DNA of 64,000 nt. Origin: Mesorhizobium sp. M2D.F.Ca.ET.226.01.1.1 (lineage in GTDB: Bacteria; Pseudomonadota; Alphaproteobacteria; Rhizobiales; Rhizobiaceae). The translations under genes and the position numbers were made by a program. The notes beneath the pieces are model-generated. The model saw only the letters and a list, made by a program, of their open reading frames with translations. It did no database searches and was not told the DNA's origin. Where the stretch lies: NCBI RefSeq assembly GCF_004022705.2, contig NZ_RZOY02000011.1, forward strand, positions 179,381-243,380. Reading direction: 5' to 3'. Of the stretch, positions 15,801 to 23,393 are shown piece by piece. The stretch's first letter is position 1, and every line of letters begins with the position of its first letter.

Positions 15801-15894
15801 CGACCCGCAAGCCTCGCCGCAAGCCGACCCTGCTTCGCCCGAGCCTCCAAAGAAAGGGGAAATAGACACGCTTCTCGATCAGCTGGCGAATTAG
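12850..15894 (+). CDS. AsmA family protein
   Basis: A 1014-residue AsmA/TamB-type protein anchored by one N-terminal helix (IVAALTVAVVLVVGLLLLLP). It has the AsmA N-terminal domain (TGMTIRLDGPVRLSLLPRL, ISAPRFSTSITLSSLWSKKL) and the conserved AsmA C-terminal region (FSDGAFRGIDIAEVYNNLVG, then LDMRLNPRVVASLAGQGG). The Ala/Pro-rich tail has no fold. These large periplasmic proteins are thought to form lipid-transport bridges to the outer membrane. The start codon is GTG with a weak GGCGGG before it. No partner genes are adjacent. Confidence 0.88.
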   Translation: MRKIVAALTVAVVLVVGLLLLLPALVSTDWVRAELSRQLSSATGMTIRLDGPVRLSLLPRLAVVADDISLSTGTGEIAISAPRFSTSITLSSLWSKKLEIQSVALTEPTIAIQASANAGPAPEPTQVQADPFAAIVNTLERLAINQLTITNGTLTSGASTGKSATVTAIDADFRVPDLDREASFSLAGTSNGRRVEMSGSLSALRPILRQLPAQITVEARLDPAPVSKFSSLHASGEIQLNGNGSYQIKGGKFDIGDQSLQMDALFQPGTRHHFFADLAAKRVDIDALSDLGEDNFSAGKAPAGSAEPRLAMLAAFDADISVTIDELIGGKIRASDVQLAAILRDGHLEAKLEHFGLDAGSLTANASTNVGETPLTIRGNIASSGLDIGSIAKLAGQSVPLSGKLTANMGFAFRGFTAERIHNSVNLQGTVGIREGKLPLAAFADAQDRTANDITGLNLDAKVRGIGKPIDLTGKLAWRGQAVAFKSQIAPASFLGRASVADASGPISLSVSSKYLEGSINGVAGGAGTFKGQVSATSPSLDKLTQWLGQGASRGLQDFAFKGDVDAGPRQFSFQKATVALNGVKAAGQGSVKLGQPLTIRTSLNFAKLDLAALAGGGVPAGGKQKAGGAADAPVDLSFLKGIDARIEVAADKLGYGKVFAGPVATVLTVADGKTHLNVPQSPFYGGTIAAEMTADGSGDAASLDLNTAIAGAAAAPLLHDAADFDRIEGTLDATVAVSGAGKTTKSLARSLGGKAATKFSDGAFRGIDIAEVYNNLVGLLAGGFKQDQAKKTTFTELGASFAIENGVAQTTDISLLGPLVRMDGSGKMDLAEQTLDMRLNPRVVASLAGQGGDVGVKGIGVPIVVQGPLSAPRAYPDLSALAKDPQGALDMLSRLGLPTGKLKLDKLIPGQTDGDGSGKGAADLIGNILRNAAPRPKAPPAAPAAAAAPDNGNTENAAPPPGSDTSSKTEAEATAPAVEPAAVDPQASPQADPASPEPPKKGEIDTLLDQLAN

Positions 15895-16102
15895 CATTGC
15901 GGGATTTCGCCCGGCTCGCGGGGATGGCGTGACACCGGTCGCTCGCGCGAGTTGCACGCTGAAGCGGGCTTCGGGCATGCCGGCGCAATACATCATCTAA
16001 CGCTCATATGTGCGGCCGAAAATCAAAGTGATCTCGGCTGCCGCAAATCGCCCCCAATCACGACGTTCTTCCGGCCTTGATCTGGAGACGTTGGAGAGGT
16101 CG

Positions 16103-16435
16103 ATGAAATTATCTGTTCTTGCCATTGCCGGGACCATGCTGGCGGTGATGCCGGCGGTCGAGGCGGCGCCGATGATTGGCGTGCCGGCTCGAAACAACCT
16201 GGTGCAGGAGGCGCATGTCACATGCGCTTATCTGACCGAGGACGGCTACTGCGTGCGGCCGCACAAAAAGCACAAGTACTGGAAGCGGCAACATTACTAC
16301 AGGCCCGCCTACCGCACCTATGAGCCGCAGCCGGACGAGTATTACTGGCGCTATCAGCGTCCGCGGCCGATCATCCGGGTCGTCCCCAACTACCCGACGC
16401 AAGACGAAGACAATTGGGATGATTGGGACGATTGA
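16103..16435 (+). CDS. small secreted Tyr/Arg/Asp-rich protein
   Basis: A 110-residue protein with a signal peptide (MKLSVLAIAGTMLAVMPAVEA); TTGGAGAGGTCG precedes the ATG. The mature part has two Cys (HVTCAYLTEDGYC), a basic aromatic stretch (HKKHKYWKRQHYYRPAYR) and an acidic tail ending DNWDDWDD. Similar short secreted proteins are common in rhizobia but have no assigned function. Confidence 0.65.
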   Translation: MKLSVLAIAGTMLAVMPAVEAAPMIGVPARNNLVQEAHVTCAYLTEDGYCVRPHKKHKYWKRQHYYRPAYRTYEPQPDEYYWRYQRPRPIIRVVPNYPTQDEDNWDDWDD

Positions 16436-16442
16436 GCCCGTC

Positions 16443-16567
16443 TAGAGCAATTCCAGGAAAAGTGTGAAGCGGTTAGGCCCGGCGACTTCGCCGTAGCCTT
16501 CCGCCGGAAATTGCGTCAAAACAAAGAGATAGGGCGGTTCGTCGTTTCCGTGAAACGGTGAAACGCT
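16443..16567. repeat. RIME-like repeat, copy 3
   Basis: TAGAGCAATTCCAGGAAAAG at the left, GGAAATTGCGTCAAAACA in the middle and the hairpin CCGTGAAACGGTGAAACGCT at the right. It lies in the convergent gap between the small secreted protein and the curlin gene and is the fullest copy here with an insert (GGCCCGGCGACTTCGCCGTA). Confidence 0.65.
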
Positions 16568-16694
16568 CCAAGCCCGGAGCCGCCCTGCGCTTTGCGGAGG
16601 TCGGTTGCAGGCCTGGCGGGATGTGACGAAGACGATCGACGGCGGATATGAGGCCGGACAGTCGCCACGTATCCGCGACCCGGCGATTTCTCGC

Positions 16695-17111
16695 CTACCA
16701 GCCGAACAGCACGGCCGCACCGCTCTGGCCGTCGCCGTCCTGCGCGACGTTGGCGTCGGTGTTTCTGCCGAACTGGAAAATGCCGTAGGAATTGTCGTCG
16801 CCGCCCTGCCGCAAGGTGGCGGAGTGCCCGCTGCCCTCCTGTCGAATTATGCCGAGGTTGCCGGCGCCGTCCTGACCTATGCCCGCGCGATTGTTCCGCC
16901 CGAACTGTCTGATATGGGCGCCGCTGCGCAGCCCGCTATAGAGCGAATAGGCGCGCAGACCGAGATCCAGCGCCCGCGCATCGCGGGCCGTCCGAGGCGA
17001 GTAGTAAAACCCGATTGAACCGCCCGCTTTTGCCGGAGCGCAAGCAACGGGCAGACCGATGGCGGCAGCGAGCGCGGTGGCGTGGATGAGCTTCGTGATC
17101 TGGCGGTTCAT
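16695..17111 (-). CDS. curlin-repeat protein (CsgB/CsgA-like curli subunit)
   Basis: A 138-residue protein with a signal peptide (ATALAAAIGLPVACAPAKA). It then has curlin repeats of about 20-23 residues with the pattern I-Q-G--N-A-I-Q-G-GN: IRQFGRNNRAGIGQDGAGN, IIRQEGSGHSATLRQGGDDN and GIFQFGRNTDANVAQDGDG. Such repeats stack into the beta-solenoid of curli amyloid. It has fewer repeats than the other curlin here and a longer N-terminus, so it may be the nucleator (inference). It is the third gene of a csgA-csgH-csgB-like set on the minus strand. Confidence 0.8.
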   Translation of the reverse strand: MNRQITKLIHATALAAAIGLPVACAPAKAGGSIGFYYSPRTARDARALDLGLRAYSLYSGLRSGAHIRQFGRNNRAGIGQDGAGNLGIIRQEGSGHSATLRQGGDDNSYGIFQFGRNTDANVAQDGDGQSGAAVLFGW

Positions 17112-17329
17112 GTTACGTCTCCTGGCGGGTTCGACCGTTGATGAGGGACAGTCGCGTAACCAAGCTGAACAATGACGGAAGGGGTCGTTCAGCAGCCATT
17201 CAAGACCCTGAGTGGTTCAGCCTTCGACAGATCGCCGGCGGCTCCAGACATTTGTCTTTGTGTAAATCCGGACGGCAAGGCACCGCTCCTTCTCAGGGAC
17301 TACTTCAAGGCTTGCCGGAAATGGCGAAG

Positions 17330-17349
17330 GGCTCCGGTTGCCCGGAGCC
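17330..17349 (-). terminator. hairpin between csgH and the downstream curlin gene
   Basis: GGCTCCGG-GCAA-CCGGAGCC, an 8-bp stem with a GNRA loop, 34 bases after the csgH stop. It is followed on the minus strand by CTTCGCC, not a T-run, so it is probably a partial attenuator or stabiliser. Nothing else is evident in 17112-17382. Confidence 0.45.
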
Positions 17350-17382
17350 GTTCTTTCGATTGACCGACCCGGAGAACCAGGT

Positions 17383-17784
17383 TCAGGTCGCGCTGGGCAC
17401 CTGTTTGACGCAGCTGACACTCGTGCCGCCTGCGGTCACTTTCAGCTTGACGTCGTAGGCAGCACCATCTGACGCCAGGCTCATCCGGCCGAGCGACGCG
17501 GGATTGCCCGGACCGGCTTCGAAGGCGCCACCCTGCCGGATGTTGGCGAAGCCGGACGCGCCACCTCCGGAGACGCTGACCGTGTAGGTGCCGCTGGCGC
17601 TCTTGTCGGCATAGGCCAGGGGCTCCAGCCGGATGGCGTCTGCTTCAATCGTATCTCGTATCTCGCATCGCAGCGGCCCGGAAGTCGAGCCATCCTTGCC
17701 GGCCGTCGCGCCGGTCGCGCCGGCGGCGATCACAGCCAGGAGCGCGGCCGATGCCGCTGCCGTATGTCTGTCCATTTTGGTCAT
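17383..17784 (-). CDS. csgH: curli assembly chaperone CsgH
   Basis: A 133-residue secreted protein. After the signal region (AALLAVIAAGATGATA) it has the CsgH pattern: ADKSASGTYTVSVSGGGAS, then ANIRQGGAFEAGPG and LGRMSLASDGAAYDVKLKV. CsgH is the alphaproteobacterial periplasmic inhibitor of premature CsgA amyloid formation. The ATG at 17784 follows GAGGAGATCCATCC; longer readings upstream run into the neighbouring curlin gene. It is 56 bases downstream of the curlin gene and on the same strand, which supports the assignment. Confidence 0.82.
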   Translation of the reverse strand: MTKMDRHTAAASAALLAVIAAGATGATAGKDGSTSGPLRCEIRDTIEADAIRLEPLAYADKSASGTYTVSVSGGGASGFANIRQGGAFEAGPGNPASLGRMSLASDGAAYDVKLKVTAGGTSVSCVKQVPSAT

Positions 17785-17840
17785 GGATGGATCTCCTCGC
17801 CATTCAGGATGGCCGGCAAACCATTGCCGGCCACCATGGT

Positions 17841-18278
17841 TCAGGGGCAATCCTGGACGAAAGCGGCTACATTGCCGCTGCCACCCTGGTTGACATCGGC
17901 ATTGCATCCGTGGCCGACCTGAACGCCGGCGGCGATGTTGCCGTTGCCGTCCTGTGTCAGGATCGCGGTATGGTTCGAGCCGAACTGGGCAATGCCCGCG
18001 GCGTTCCGGTTGCCGTACTGGTAGGTCGCGCCGTAATTGTTTACGCCCTGCTGCCCGATCACCGACAGGTTGCGATGGCCGTATTGCTGGCCGATCGCGG
18101 TGTTGAAGCGGCCATCCTGGTGGAAATGGACGCGATTACGGTAGCCGTGCTGGGCGCCGCCTGCGGAATTGCGCCAGCCATATTGTTCGATGTTGACGTC
18201 GTTGGCCATGGCGGGCGCGACGGCGGTGAAACCGACGAGGGCGGCAAAGGCCGTGGCGATGATCGATGTGCGGGTCAT
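17841..18278 (-). CDS. curlin-repeat major subunit (CsgA-like)
   Basis: A 145-residue protein with a signal peptide (AFAALVGFTAVAPAMA) and about five curlin repeats rich in Gln, Asn and Gly: IEQYGWRNSAGGAQHGYRN, HFHQDGRFNTAIGQQYGHRN, VIGQQGVNNYGATYQYGNRN, IAQFGSNHTAILTQDGNGN. These form the amyloid core. GAAGGAGAAGTCCT precedes the ATG. It is the first gene of the curli set. The secretion genes csgG, csgE and csgF are not in this window. Confidence 0.85.
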   Translation of the reverse strand: MTRTSIIATAFAALVGFTAVAPAMANDVNIEQYGWRNSAGGAQHGYRNRVHFHQDGRFNTAIGQQYGHRNLSVIGQQGVNNYGATYQYGNRNAAGIAQFGSNHTAILTQDGNGNIAAGVQVGHGCNADVNQGGSGNVAAFVQDCP

Positions 18279-18590
18279 AGGACTTCTCCTTCGATGCGGC
18301 AGGGGACCGCGGGTTGAACGGCCCCTTTGTAGGGAAGTCGCTCGGAACGGAGGCTGAAGGCTCCATTCAGCGAAAGTTCATGACCGCTTCGTTCAGACGT
18401 TCCAGGACCGGAGCACTCAGCCATTCGGTGAGGCGAGGCGACGATAAAGGAACACTCTGCCGATGAGGCGTTTGACTGAGAATTGGCGCTGGAGGGGCTG
18501 CGCTGGTGGCGCACTGACCCACCCGCGCGACAAAACAAAGTTGATTTCAAACCACCCTGAAAATGCGCAGCATATTCGGTTACAGCAATT

Positions 18591-18689
18591 TCAGGAAAAG
18601 TGTGAGCGGCGGGTTTTCCGCCTGGAAATGTCGACAAAACAAAGTGATGGAGCGGTTCGCCGTTTTCGCGAAACGGTGAACCGCTCTAA
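18591..18689. repeat. RIME-like repeat, copy 4
   Basis: ACAGCAATTTCAGGAAAAG, GACAAAACAAAGTGATGGAG and the hairpin GCGAAACGGTGAACCGCTCT. It lies in the 537-base gap 18279-18815 upstream of csgA; I see no gene in the rest of that gap. Confidence 0.6.
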
Positions 18690-18815
18690 GCCGGGAGTCG
18701 CCCTTCGTCTGCCAAGCGACCTGCTTGCGGTCTCTTGGCCCGCAATGGCCGACATTCGGCGCCCAGGCAGCGCCCTTGCCGGCCCCCCTAGGAAGCACGA
18801 GCGGAGCTGCGGCTC

Positions 18816-19259
18816 TTACCGCTTCAGCGCGATGCTGATGCCGCTGAGATCGGCGTTGACCTGCAGGCCGACCTGCCTGCCGGTGAGCTCGAGCTGGGCG
18901 CCCTTGTCATTGGTCATGACGATCACCTGGGCGCCCTTGCCGACCGCGCCGCCGCCGCCGGCCGCGCCATATACGCCCGTCACATCGCTGGCGCGACGGA
19001 TGTGGCGCACCGTGCCCTGGAAATAGGTCTTGGACGCGCCGAAAGCGAGCCCGCCCGAGACGCCGCCGATCGAGATCGGATAGCGTTTGCCATGGAAGGT
19101 CAGCGTGCCTTCGCCGCCGGAGCCGCCGATGAAGAAGGCCGCCTTGTAGACGGAGAAGCGGATCGAGCCGCTGTCGGCATGCGCGGCGCTGGCAAAGCTC
19201 ACGCCTGCGGCGGCGATTGCGGCTACCGCGACGGAACGGAACCTGGATGAAATCTGCAT
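18816..19259 (-). CDS. secreted protein of unknown function
   Basis: A 147-residue protein with a signal peptide ending near SFASAAHA. The mature part is Gly-rich and beta-like (IRFSVYKAAFFIGGSGGEG, then YPISIGGVSGGLAFGASKT, and GVYGAAGGGGAVGKGAQVIV). It ends LQVNADLSGISIALKR. The pattern recalls small lipid-binding or YSC84-like secreted proteins, but I do not recognise a family with confidence. GAGGAGGTCCATC precedes the ATG at 19259. Confidence 0.65.
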   Translation of the reverse strand: MQISSRFRSVAVAAIAAAGVSFASAAHADSGSIRFSVYKAAFFIGGSGGEGTLTFHGKRYPISIGGVSGGLAFGASKTYFQGTVRHIRRASDVTGVYGAAGGGGAVGKGAQVIVMTNDKGAQLELTGRQVGLQVNADLSGISIALKR

Positions 19260-19436
19260 GATGGACCTCCTCGGGGATCGCCGCATGCCCAACCGGCCGG
19301 GCGCGTCAGCGTCGTATCAAACCTTAGCTGAACAGTCTCGACCCGCCATTGGTTCCAGGCATGCGGCCTGAAATCCAACATTCACGAAATGCGGAGCGGG
19401 GACGAAGCCGCCCGGGAGGCAAATGCTTGTGCTGGC

Positions 19437-19512
19437 TGGTGGAGCTGAGGGGGATCGAACCCCTGACCTCATCATTGCGAACGATGCGCTCTCCCAGCTG
19501 AGCTACAGCCCC
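19437..19512 (-). tRNA. tRNA-Ala (anticodon CGC)
   Basis: A complete 76-base cloverleaf: acceptor GGGGCTG with CAGCTCC (one G-U pair), D arm GCTC-AGCTGGGA-GAGC, anticodon stem CATCG/TGATG with loop TTCGCAA, T arm AGGGG-TTCGATC-CCCCT and an encoded CCA. Anticodon CGC reads GCG. It is an ordinary tRNA with normal order of parts and serves as a contrast to the permuted units at 7.5-8.6 kb. Confidence 0.95.
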
Positions 19513-19677
19513 GTTCCAGCGGATCGGCTTGTATCGGTCGCGGCCGTTTGATGTCAAGGCGAAACGATGGCCTGATGCTATGTGCCGAAGCCTGCGGGCC
19601 TTGCCCGCTCGCCAAGCCGCGGGCCTTGCCCGCACGCCAAGCAATGGCTACATGTCGGCGACAATTTGGAGACCGGC

Positions 19678-19977
19678 ATGATTGCCCTTATTCAGACCAT
19701 CGTCATGGCGCTTGATATCTACTGGTGGATCATCATCGCCTCGGCGATCTTTTCCTGGCTCTACGCCTTCAATGTCGTCAATTCGCGCAACCAGTTCGTC
19801 GGCACCGTCGGCAACATGCTCTATCGGCTGACCGAGCCGGCATTGCGCCCGATACGCCGCTTCATGCCCGATCTCGGCGGCATCGACATTTCGCCGATCA
19901 TCCTGCTGTTGATCATCTTCTTCATCCGCCAGCTTCTGGTCACCACCGTCTGGTCCTGGGTCGTGACCAGCGCCTGA
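19678..19977 (+). CDS. YggT family membrane protein
   Basis: Ninety-nine residues with two membrane helices (IYWWIIIASAIFSWLYAF and ISPIILLLIIFFIRQLLV) separated by LTEPALRPIRRFMPDLGGID, the conserved YggT signature. Family members are linked to cell-envelope and division functions and osmotic tolerance. ATG 19678 is chosen because homology begins there. It overlaps the DUF167 gene start by one base; yggT-yggU pairing is widely conserved. Confidence 0.9.
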   Translation: MIALIQTIVMALDIYWWIIIASAIFSWLYAFNVVNSRNQFVGTVGNMLYRLTEPALRPIRRFMPDLGGIDISPIILLLIIFFIRQLLVTTVWSWVVTSA

Positions 19978-20288
19978 TGAGCACGCCGTTTCGGCTGCGC
20001 GAGAATGGCATCGACCTCTTCGTGCGTTTGACGCCGAAGGCGGCGCTCGACTGGGTCGACGGTGTCGAGACCGCCGCCGACGGCCGCAGCCACCTCAAAG
20101 CCCGCGTGCGCGCCGTGCCGGAGAACGGCGCCGCCAATGAAGCGCTGGAACGGATGATGGCCAAGGTGCTTGGTGTGCCTGTGTCGGCCGTTTCGGTGGT
20201 TGCCGGCGGCACCTCGCGGCTGAAGACGGTACGGGTGGTGGGAGATGCGGCTGAGTTGGCGAAAAGCGTCGAGGCGCTGATCGGGTAA
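19977..20288 (+). CDS. DUF167 (YggU) family protein
   Basis: A 103-residue DUF167 protein: LFVRLTPKAALDWVDGVE, then LKARVRAVPENGAANEALER, then VVAGGTSRLKTVRV. The RLTPKA, PE-GAAN and G--SR-K motifs are the family signature. Structure is known in the family but the function is not. Its ATG shares one base with the yggT stop (TGATG), so translation is coupled. Confidence 0.88.
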   Translation: MSTPFRLRENGIDLFVRLTPKAALDWVDGVETAADGRSHLKARVRAVPENGAANEALERMMAKVLGVPVSAVSVVAGGTSRLKTVRVVGDAAELAKSVEALIG

Positions 20289-20392
20289 ATCCAAAATTTC
20301 GAGATGCTGGCGGGACGGCGTCCCCACGAGAGGAGATTGGCAGCTTCGGCGTCCTGCTTATTCAGCAACGTTGGAGACTGGCGAAAGCCGGC

Positions 20393-20455
20393 GTGACATC
20401 TGATCTCCCCCCTCGTGGGGGAGATGGCCGGCAGGCCAGAGGGGGGCGCGAAGGA
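20393..20455. repeat. mesorhizobial GC palindrome repeat, copy 1
   Basis: ATCTCCCCCCTCGTGGGGGAG followed by GATGGCCGGCAGGCCAGAGG forms two adjacent hairpins. The same unit recurs at 28206-28385, 34494-34665 and 58722-58895, there as opposed pairs. It lies between the convergent DUF167 and RpiR genes and could end both transcripts. Confidence 0.65.
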
Positions 20456-20491
20456 TCGCCTACTTCGACGGCGCAAAGCCGCTGCAATCAC

Positions 20492-21373
20492 TCAATCCCC
20501 CAGCGGCAGCCTCGGATCGTCCACCTTCAGCGTGTTCACGCTCTGCTTGATGCGGCGCAAGTTCTCCAAGACTTTCGGCCCGCGCGATTCCGCCACCGTG
20601 GTGGCGATCATGTCGACGATGGCCAGAACCGCGTAGCGCGACGAGGTGGGCTTGTAGATGTTGCCGTCCTCGACCGACTGCAGAAGGATGACCGTGTCGG
20701 CGACCTTGGCCAGCGCCGAGTCCGGCGCGGTGATGGCGACGGTGGCCGCGCCATATTGCTGCGCCACCTCGACCGCCTCGATCACCGAGCGCGCATAGCC
20801 CGAAACCGAGAAGGCAACCAGCGTCGTTTCCGGCGTGGCGACGGCGGCATACATGCGCTGCAGCTGGCCGTCGACCTGGGCCAGCGCCGAAAGCCCCAAC
20901 CGGAACAGCCGGTTCTGCATCTCTGTCGCCATCATCGAGGAAATGCCACCGGAGCCGATGCACAAAATGTTGCCCGAGCTGGCGATGCGGGCAGCGACAG
21001 CCATCAGCGTCGTCATGTCGAGGTTTTCGCTGGCGCGCTGGATGGCGGCGATCGCCGCCTCGGTGATGGCCGAAGCAATGCGCTGCTCGCGCGCGTCGCG
21101 GCTGAGCGGCTCCGGCGACAGATACTGGCCGCCGATGGCGATCGCCTGCGCCAGATAGAATTTGAAATCGCGCAGGCCCTCGCAGCCGAGATTGCGGCAG
21201 AAGCGGGTGACCGTCGGCTCGCTGACGCCGACACGAGCGGCAATTTCGGAGATCGCCGCCTTGGAGGCGAAGTCGAGGTCGGAAAGCACCAACCCGGCCA
21301 GCCGGCGGTCCGACTTGGTGCCGTCCTGCGACATCAATTGCAGGCGGGTGATGATGTCGGCCGGGCTCTTCAT
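20492..21373 (-). CDS. MurR/RpiR family transcriptional regulator
   Basis: A 293-residue regulator. The N-terminal HTH (KAAISEIAARVGVSEPTVTR, near residues 37-57) is followed by a SIS sugar-phosphate domain (NILCIGSGGISSMMATEMQN, then VAFSVSGYARSVIEAVEVA). RpiR proteins sense phosphosugars. It is the last gene of a minus-strand set with an ABC ATPase and an SDR, divergent from a sugar-type importer and M81 peptidase, so it probably controls both arms. Confidence 0.9.
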   Translation of the reverse strand: MKSPADIITRLQLMSQDGTKSDRRLAGLVLSDLDFASKAAISEIAARVGVSEPTVTRFCRNLGCEGLRDFKFYLAQAIAIGGQYLSPEPLSRDAREQRIASAITEAAIAAIQRASENLDMTTLMAVAARIASSGNILCIGSGGISSMMATEMQNRLFRLGLSALAQVDGQLQRMYAAVATPETTLVAFSVSGYARSVIEAVEVAQQYGAATVAITAPDSALAKVADTVILLQSVEDGNIYKPTSSRYAVLAIVDMIATTVAESRGPKVLENLRRIKQSVNTLKVDDPRLPLGD

Positions 21374-21380
21374 CGTCTTC

Positions 21381-22445
21381 TCACAGCGGCAGGCCCGTCG
21401 CCTTGTCGAACAGGTGGATGTTGCGCGGGTCGACGCTCACCGGCAGCCGGTCGCCGGGCTTGACCTGCAGCCGGTCACGGAACACCGCGCGCACCGTATC
21501 GTCACCGACCGAGCCATAGACATGGGTTTCCGAGCCGGTGGGCTCGACGACATCGACCTTGATCGCAATCGCATCGTCAGTTGCCCCGACGACGAAGTGC
21601 TCGGGCCTGATACCGGCCTCAATCGTGTCGCCGGCGGAAGCGGCCCTGCCGGCGAGCGCCAGCCGGCCGCTCTTCGTCTCGAACCAGGACTGAGCTCCGG
21701 TCGTCTTCAGCGCGCCCGAAACGAAGCTCATCGACGGCGAACCTATGAAGCCGGCTACGAATTTGTTGGCCGGCCGGTCATAGAGCTCCAGCGGCTGCCC
21801 GACCTGCTGAATGCGGCCGTGATCCATCACGACGATGCGGTCGGCCATGGTCATCGCCTCGATCTGGTCGTGGGTGACATAGACGATGGTCGATTTCAGC
21901 CGCTGGTGCAGCGCCTTGATCTCGGTGCGCATCTGCACGCGCAGCTGCGCGTCGAGATTGGAGAGCGGCTCGTCGAACAGGAACACCGATGGCTCGCGCA
22001 CGATGGCGCGGCCCATGGCGACGCGCTGGCGCTGGCCGCCCGACAATTGCCTTGGATAGCGGTCGAGATAGGAGAAGAGGTTGAGCACGCCCGAGGCCTT
22101 TTTCACCTTGTCGTCGATCGCGGCGCGGTTCTCGCCGCGGATCTTCGGGCCGAAGCCGATATTTTCCGACGCCTTCAGATGCGGGAACAGCGCGTAGGAC
22201 TGGAACACCATGGCGATATTGCGCTTCTGCGGCGGCAGGTCGTTGGCACGCGTGCCGCCGATGACGAGGTCGCCGGAGGAGATCGTCTCCAGCCCGGCCA
22301 GCATGCGCAAAAGCGTGGACTTGCCGCAGCCGGACGGGCCGACCAGCACGACGAACTCGCCAGTCCGGATGTCGAGATTGATGTCCTCGAGGATTTTGTG
22401 CTGGCCGAAGGACTTCGACAGGTTGCGGAACTGGACGTCGGTCAT
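21381..22445 (-). CDS. ABC transporter ATP-binding protein (UgpC/MalK type)
   Basis: A 354-residue carbohydrate-importer ATPase: Walker A GPSGCGKS, Q-loop MVFQSYALFPHL, signature LSGGQRQRVAMGRA, Walker B SVFLFDEPLSNLD, switch His in VYVTHDQ. The C-terminal TOBE/MalK-type regulatory region contains GIRPEHF and DPRNIHLFD. ATG 22445 follows TGGGAGCGTGAGC. It energises the permeases encoded at 25020-26710 across the divergent promoter. It lies 2 bases from the SDR stop and 7 bases before the regulator. Confidence 0.92.
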   Translation of the reverse strand: MTDVQFRNLSKSFGQHKILEDINLDIRTGEFVVLVGPSGCGKSTLLRMLAGLETISSGDLVIGGTRANDLPPQKRNIAMVFQSYALFPHLKASENIGFGPKIRGENRAAIDDKVKKASGVLNLFSYLDRYPRQLSGGQRQRVAMGRAIVREPSVFLFDEPLSNLDAQLRVQMRTEIKALHQRLKSTIVYVTHDQIEAMTMADRIVVMDHGRIQQVGQPLELYDRPANKFVAGFIGSPSMSFVSGALKTTGAQSWFETKSGRLALAGRAASAGDTIEAGIRPEHFVVGATDDAIAIKVDVVEPTGSETHVYGSVGDDTVRAVFRDRLQVKPGDRLPVSVDPRNIHLFDKATGLPL

Positions 22446-22447
22446 GC

Positions 22448-23218
22448 TCACGCTCCCAATATGTCGTCGATGAAAGGCAGGTAGCCGGCTGTCAGTCCGG
22501 CGTCCACCGGCACCACGGCGCCAGTTATGCCCGAAGCGCGGTCGGAGGCAAGGAAAGCCACGGCTTCCGCCACCTCCGAAGCATTGACGATGCGGCCAAG
22601 CGGATAGAGCCGCTTGAGCCGGCCGAGGATTTCCGGATCCTTGGCCAGGCGATGGTCCCAGGCGGCGGTGCGGATCGAACCGGGGCACACCACATTGGCG
22701 CGCAACCCTCTGCGGCCGAGCTCGACGGCGATCGACTTGGCATAGGCGTTGATGCCGGCCTTGGCCGCCGCATAGGCGGGGTTGCCGAAATGCGAAATGG
22801 CATTGACCGAGGAGATGAAGACGACGCTGCCCGAACCGCGCGCGGCCATCGCCTTGATCAACGGATCGGCGAAAATCATGACGCCGGTCAGGTTGAGATC
22901 GAGCTCCTGCTCAATTTTCGCCGTCGTCAGCGCCTTCAACGTCTCGGCGCGCGTCCAGCCGGCATTGTTGATCAGGATGTCGGGCACGCCGTCCTTGTCG
23001 AGCAGGCGGGGGATCGCCGCTTCGATCGAGGCCCGGTCAAGCAGGTTGAAGACATGGCGCGAGGCGATGTGCGGGCCGACCAGCGCCTCCATCGACTGGT
23101 CGCAGCCGACGATGCGCGCGCCGCGCCCGGCCATGAGCGCGACGATCGCCGAGCCGAGGCCGCCACCGGCGCCGGTGACGACCGCGGTCTTGCCTTCGAA
23201 TTCGACTGTCGAACCCAC
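22448..23218 (-). CDS. SDR family oxidoreductase
   Basis: A 256-residue short-chain dehydrogenase with cofactor motif TGAGGGLG, ILINNAG, catalytic Ser in VVFISSVNAISHF and YAAAKAG. The PG motif is VCPGSIRT. It probably acts on the imported sugar or sugar alcohol. A GTG start at 23218 is preferred because AATGGAGGAG lies just ahead of it; that sequence would be codons 3-6 of the alternative ATG start at 23242. Two bases separate it from the ATPase gene. Confidence 0.88.
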   Translation of the reverse strand: MGSTVEFEGKTAVVTGAGGGLGSAIVALMAGRGARIVGCDQSMEALVGPHIASRHVFNLLDRASIEAAIPRLLDKDGVPDILINNAGWTRAETLKALTTAKIEQELDLNLTGVMIFADPLIKAMAARGSGSVVFISSVNAISHFGNPAYAAAKAGINAYAKSIAVELGRRGLRANVVCPGSIRTAAWDHRLAKDPEILGRLKRLYPLGRIVNASEVAEAVAFLASDRASGITGAVVPVDAGLTAGYLPFIDDILGA

Positions 23219-23277
23219 GCTGCGCGCTCCTCCATTCCTCATTTTGAGCCTAGAAAGCTAGCCAAGCAAATGTAATT

Positions 23278-23298
23278 AAGCAACATGATAAACTGCTT
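23278..23298. promoter_or_regulatory. candidate RpiR-type operator in divergent promoter
   Basis: AAGCA-N11-TGCTT, an inverted repeat in an AT-rich stretch between the divergent SDR and solute-binding protein genes. Position suggests a regulator site; the RpiR protein of this locus is the obvious candidate, but no consensus is known to me. Confidence 0.3.
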
Positions 23299-23393
23299 GC
23301 GTATCGCGAAATGAGGGATAATGTAGGAAAGTCACATAAATCCTGAGTTCATAAGAGCCAGGGGCGCGACTGCGCATCAATGGGAGAGATCAG

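Noticed and set aside
19437..19512. tRNA-Ala as an integration (att) site
   Set aside because: No integrase, no repeated tRNA end and no foreign-looking island beside it.
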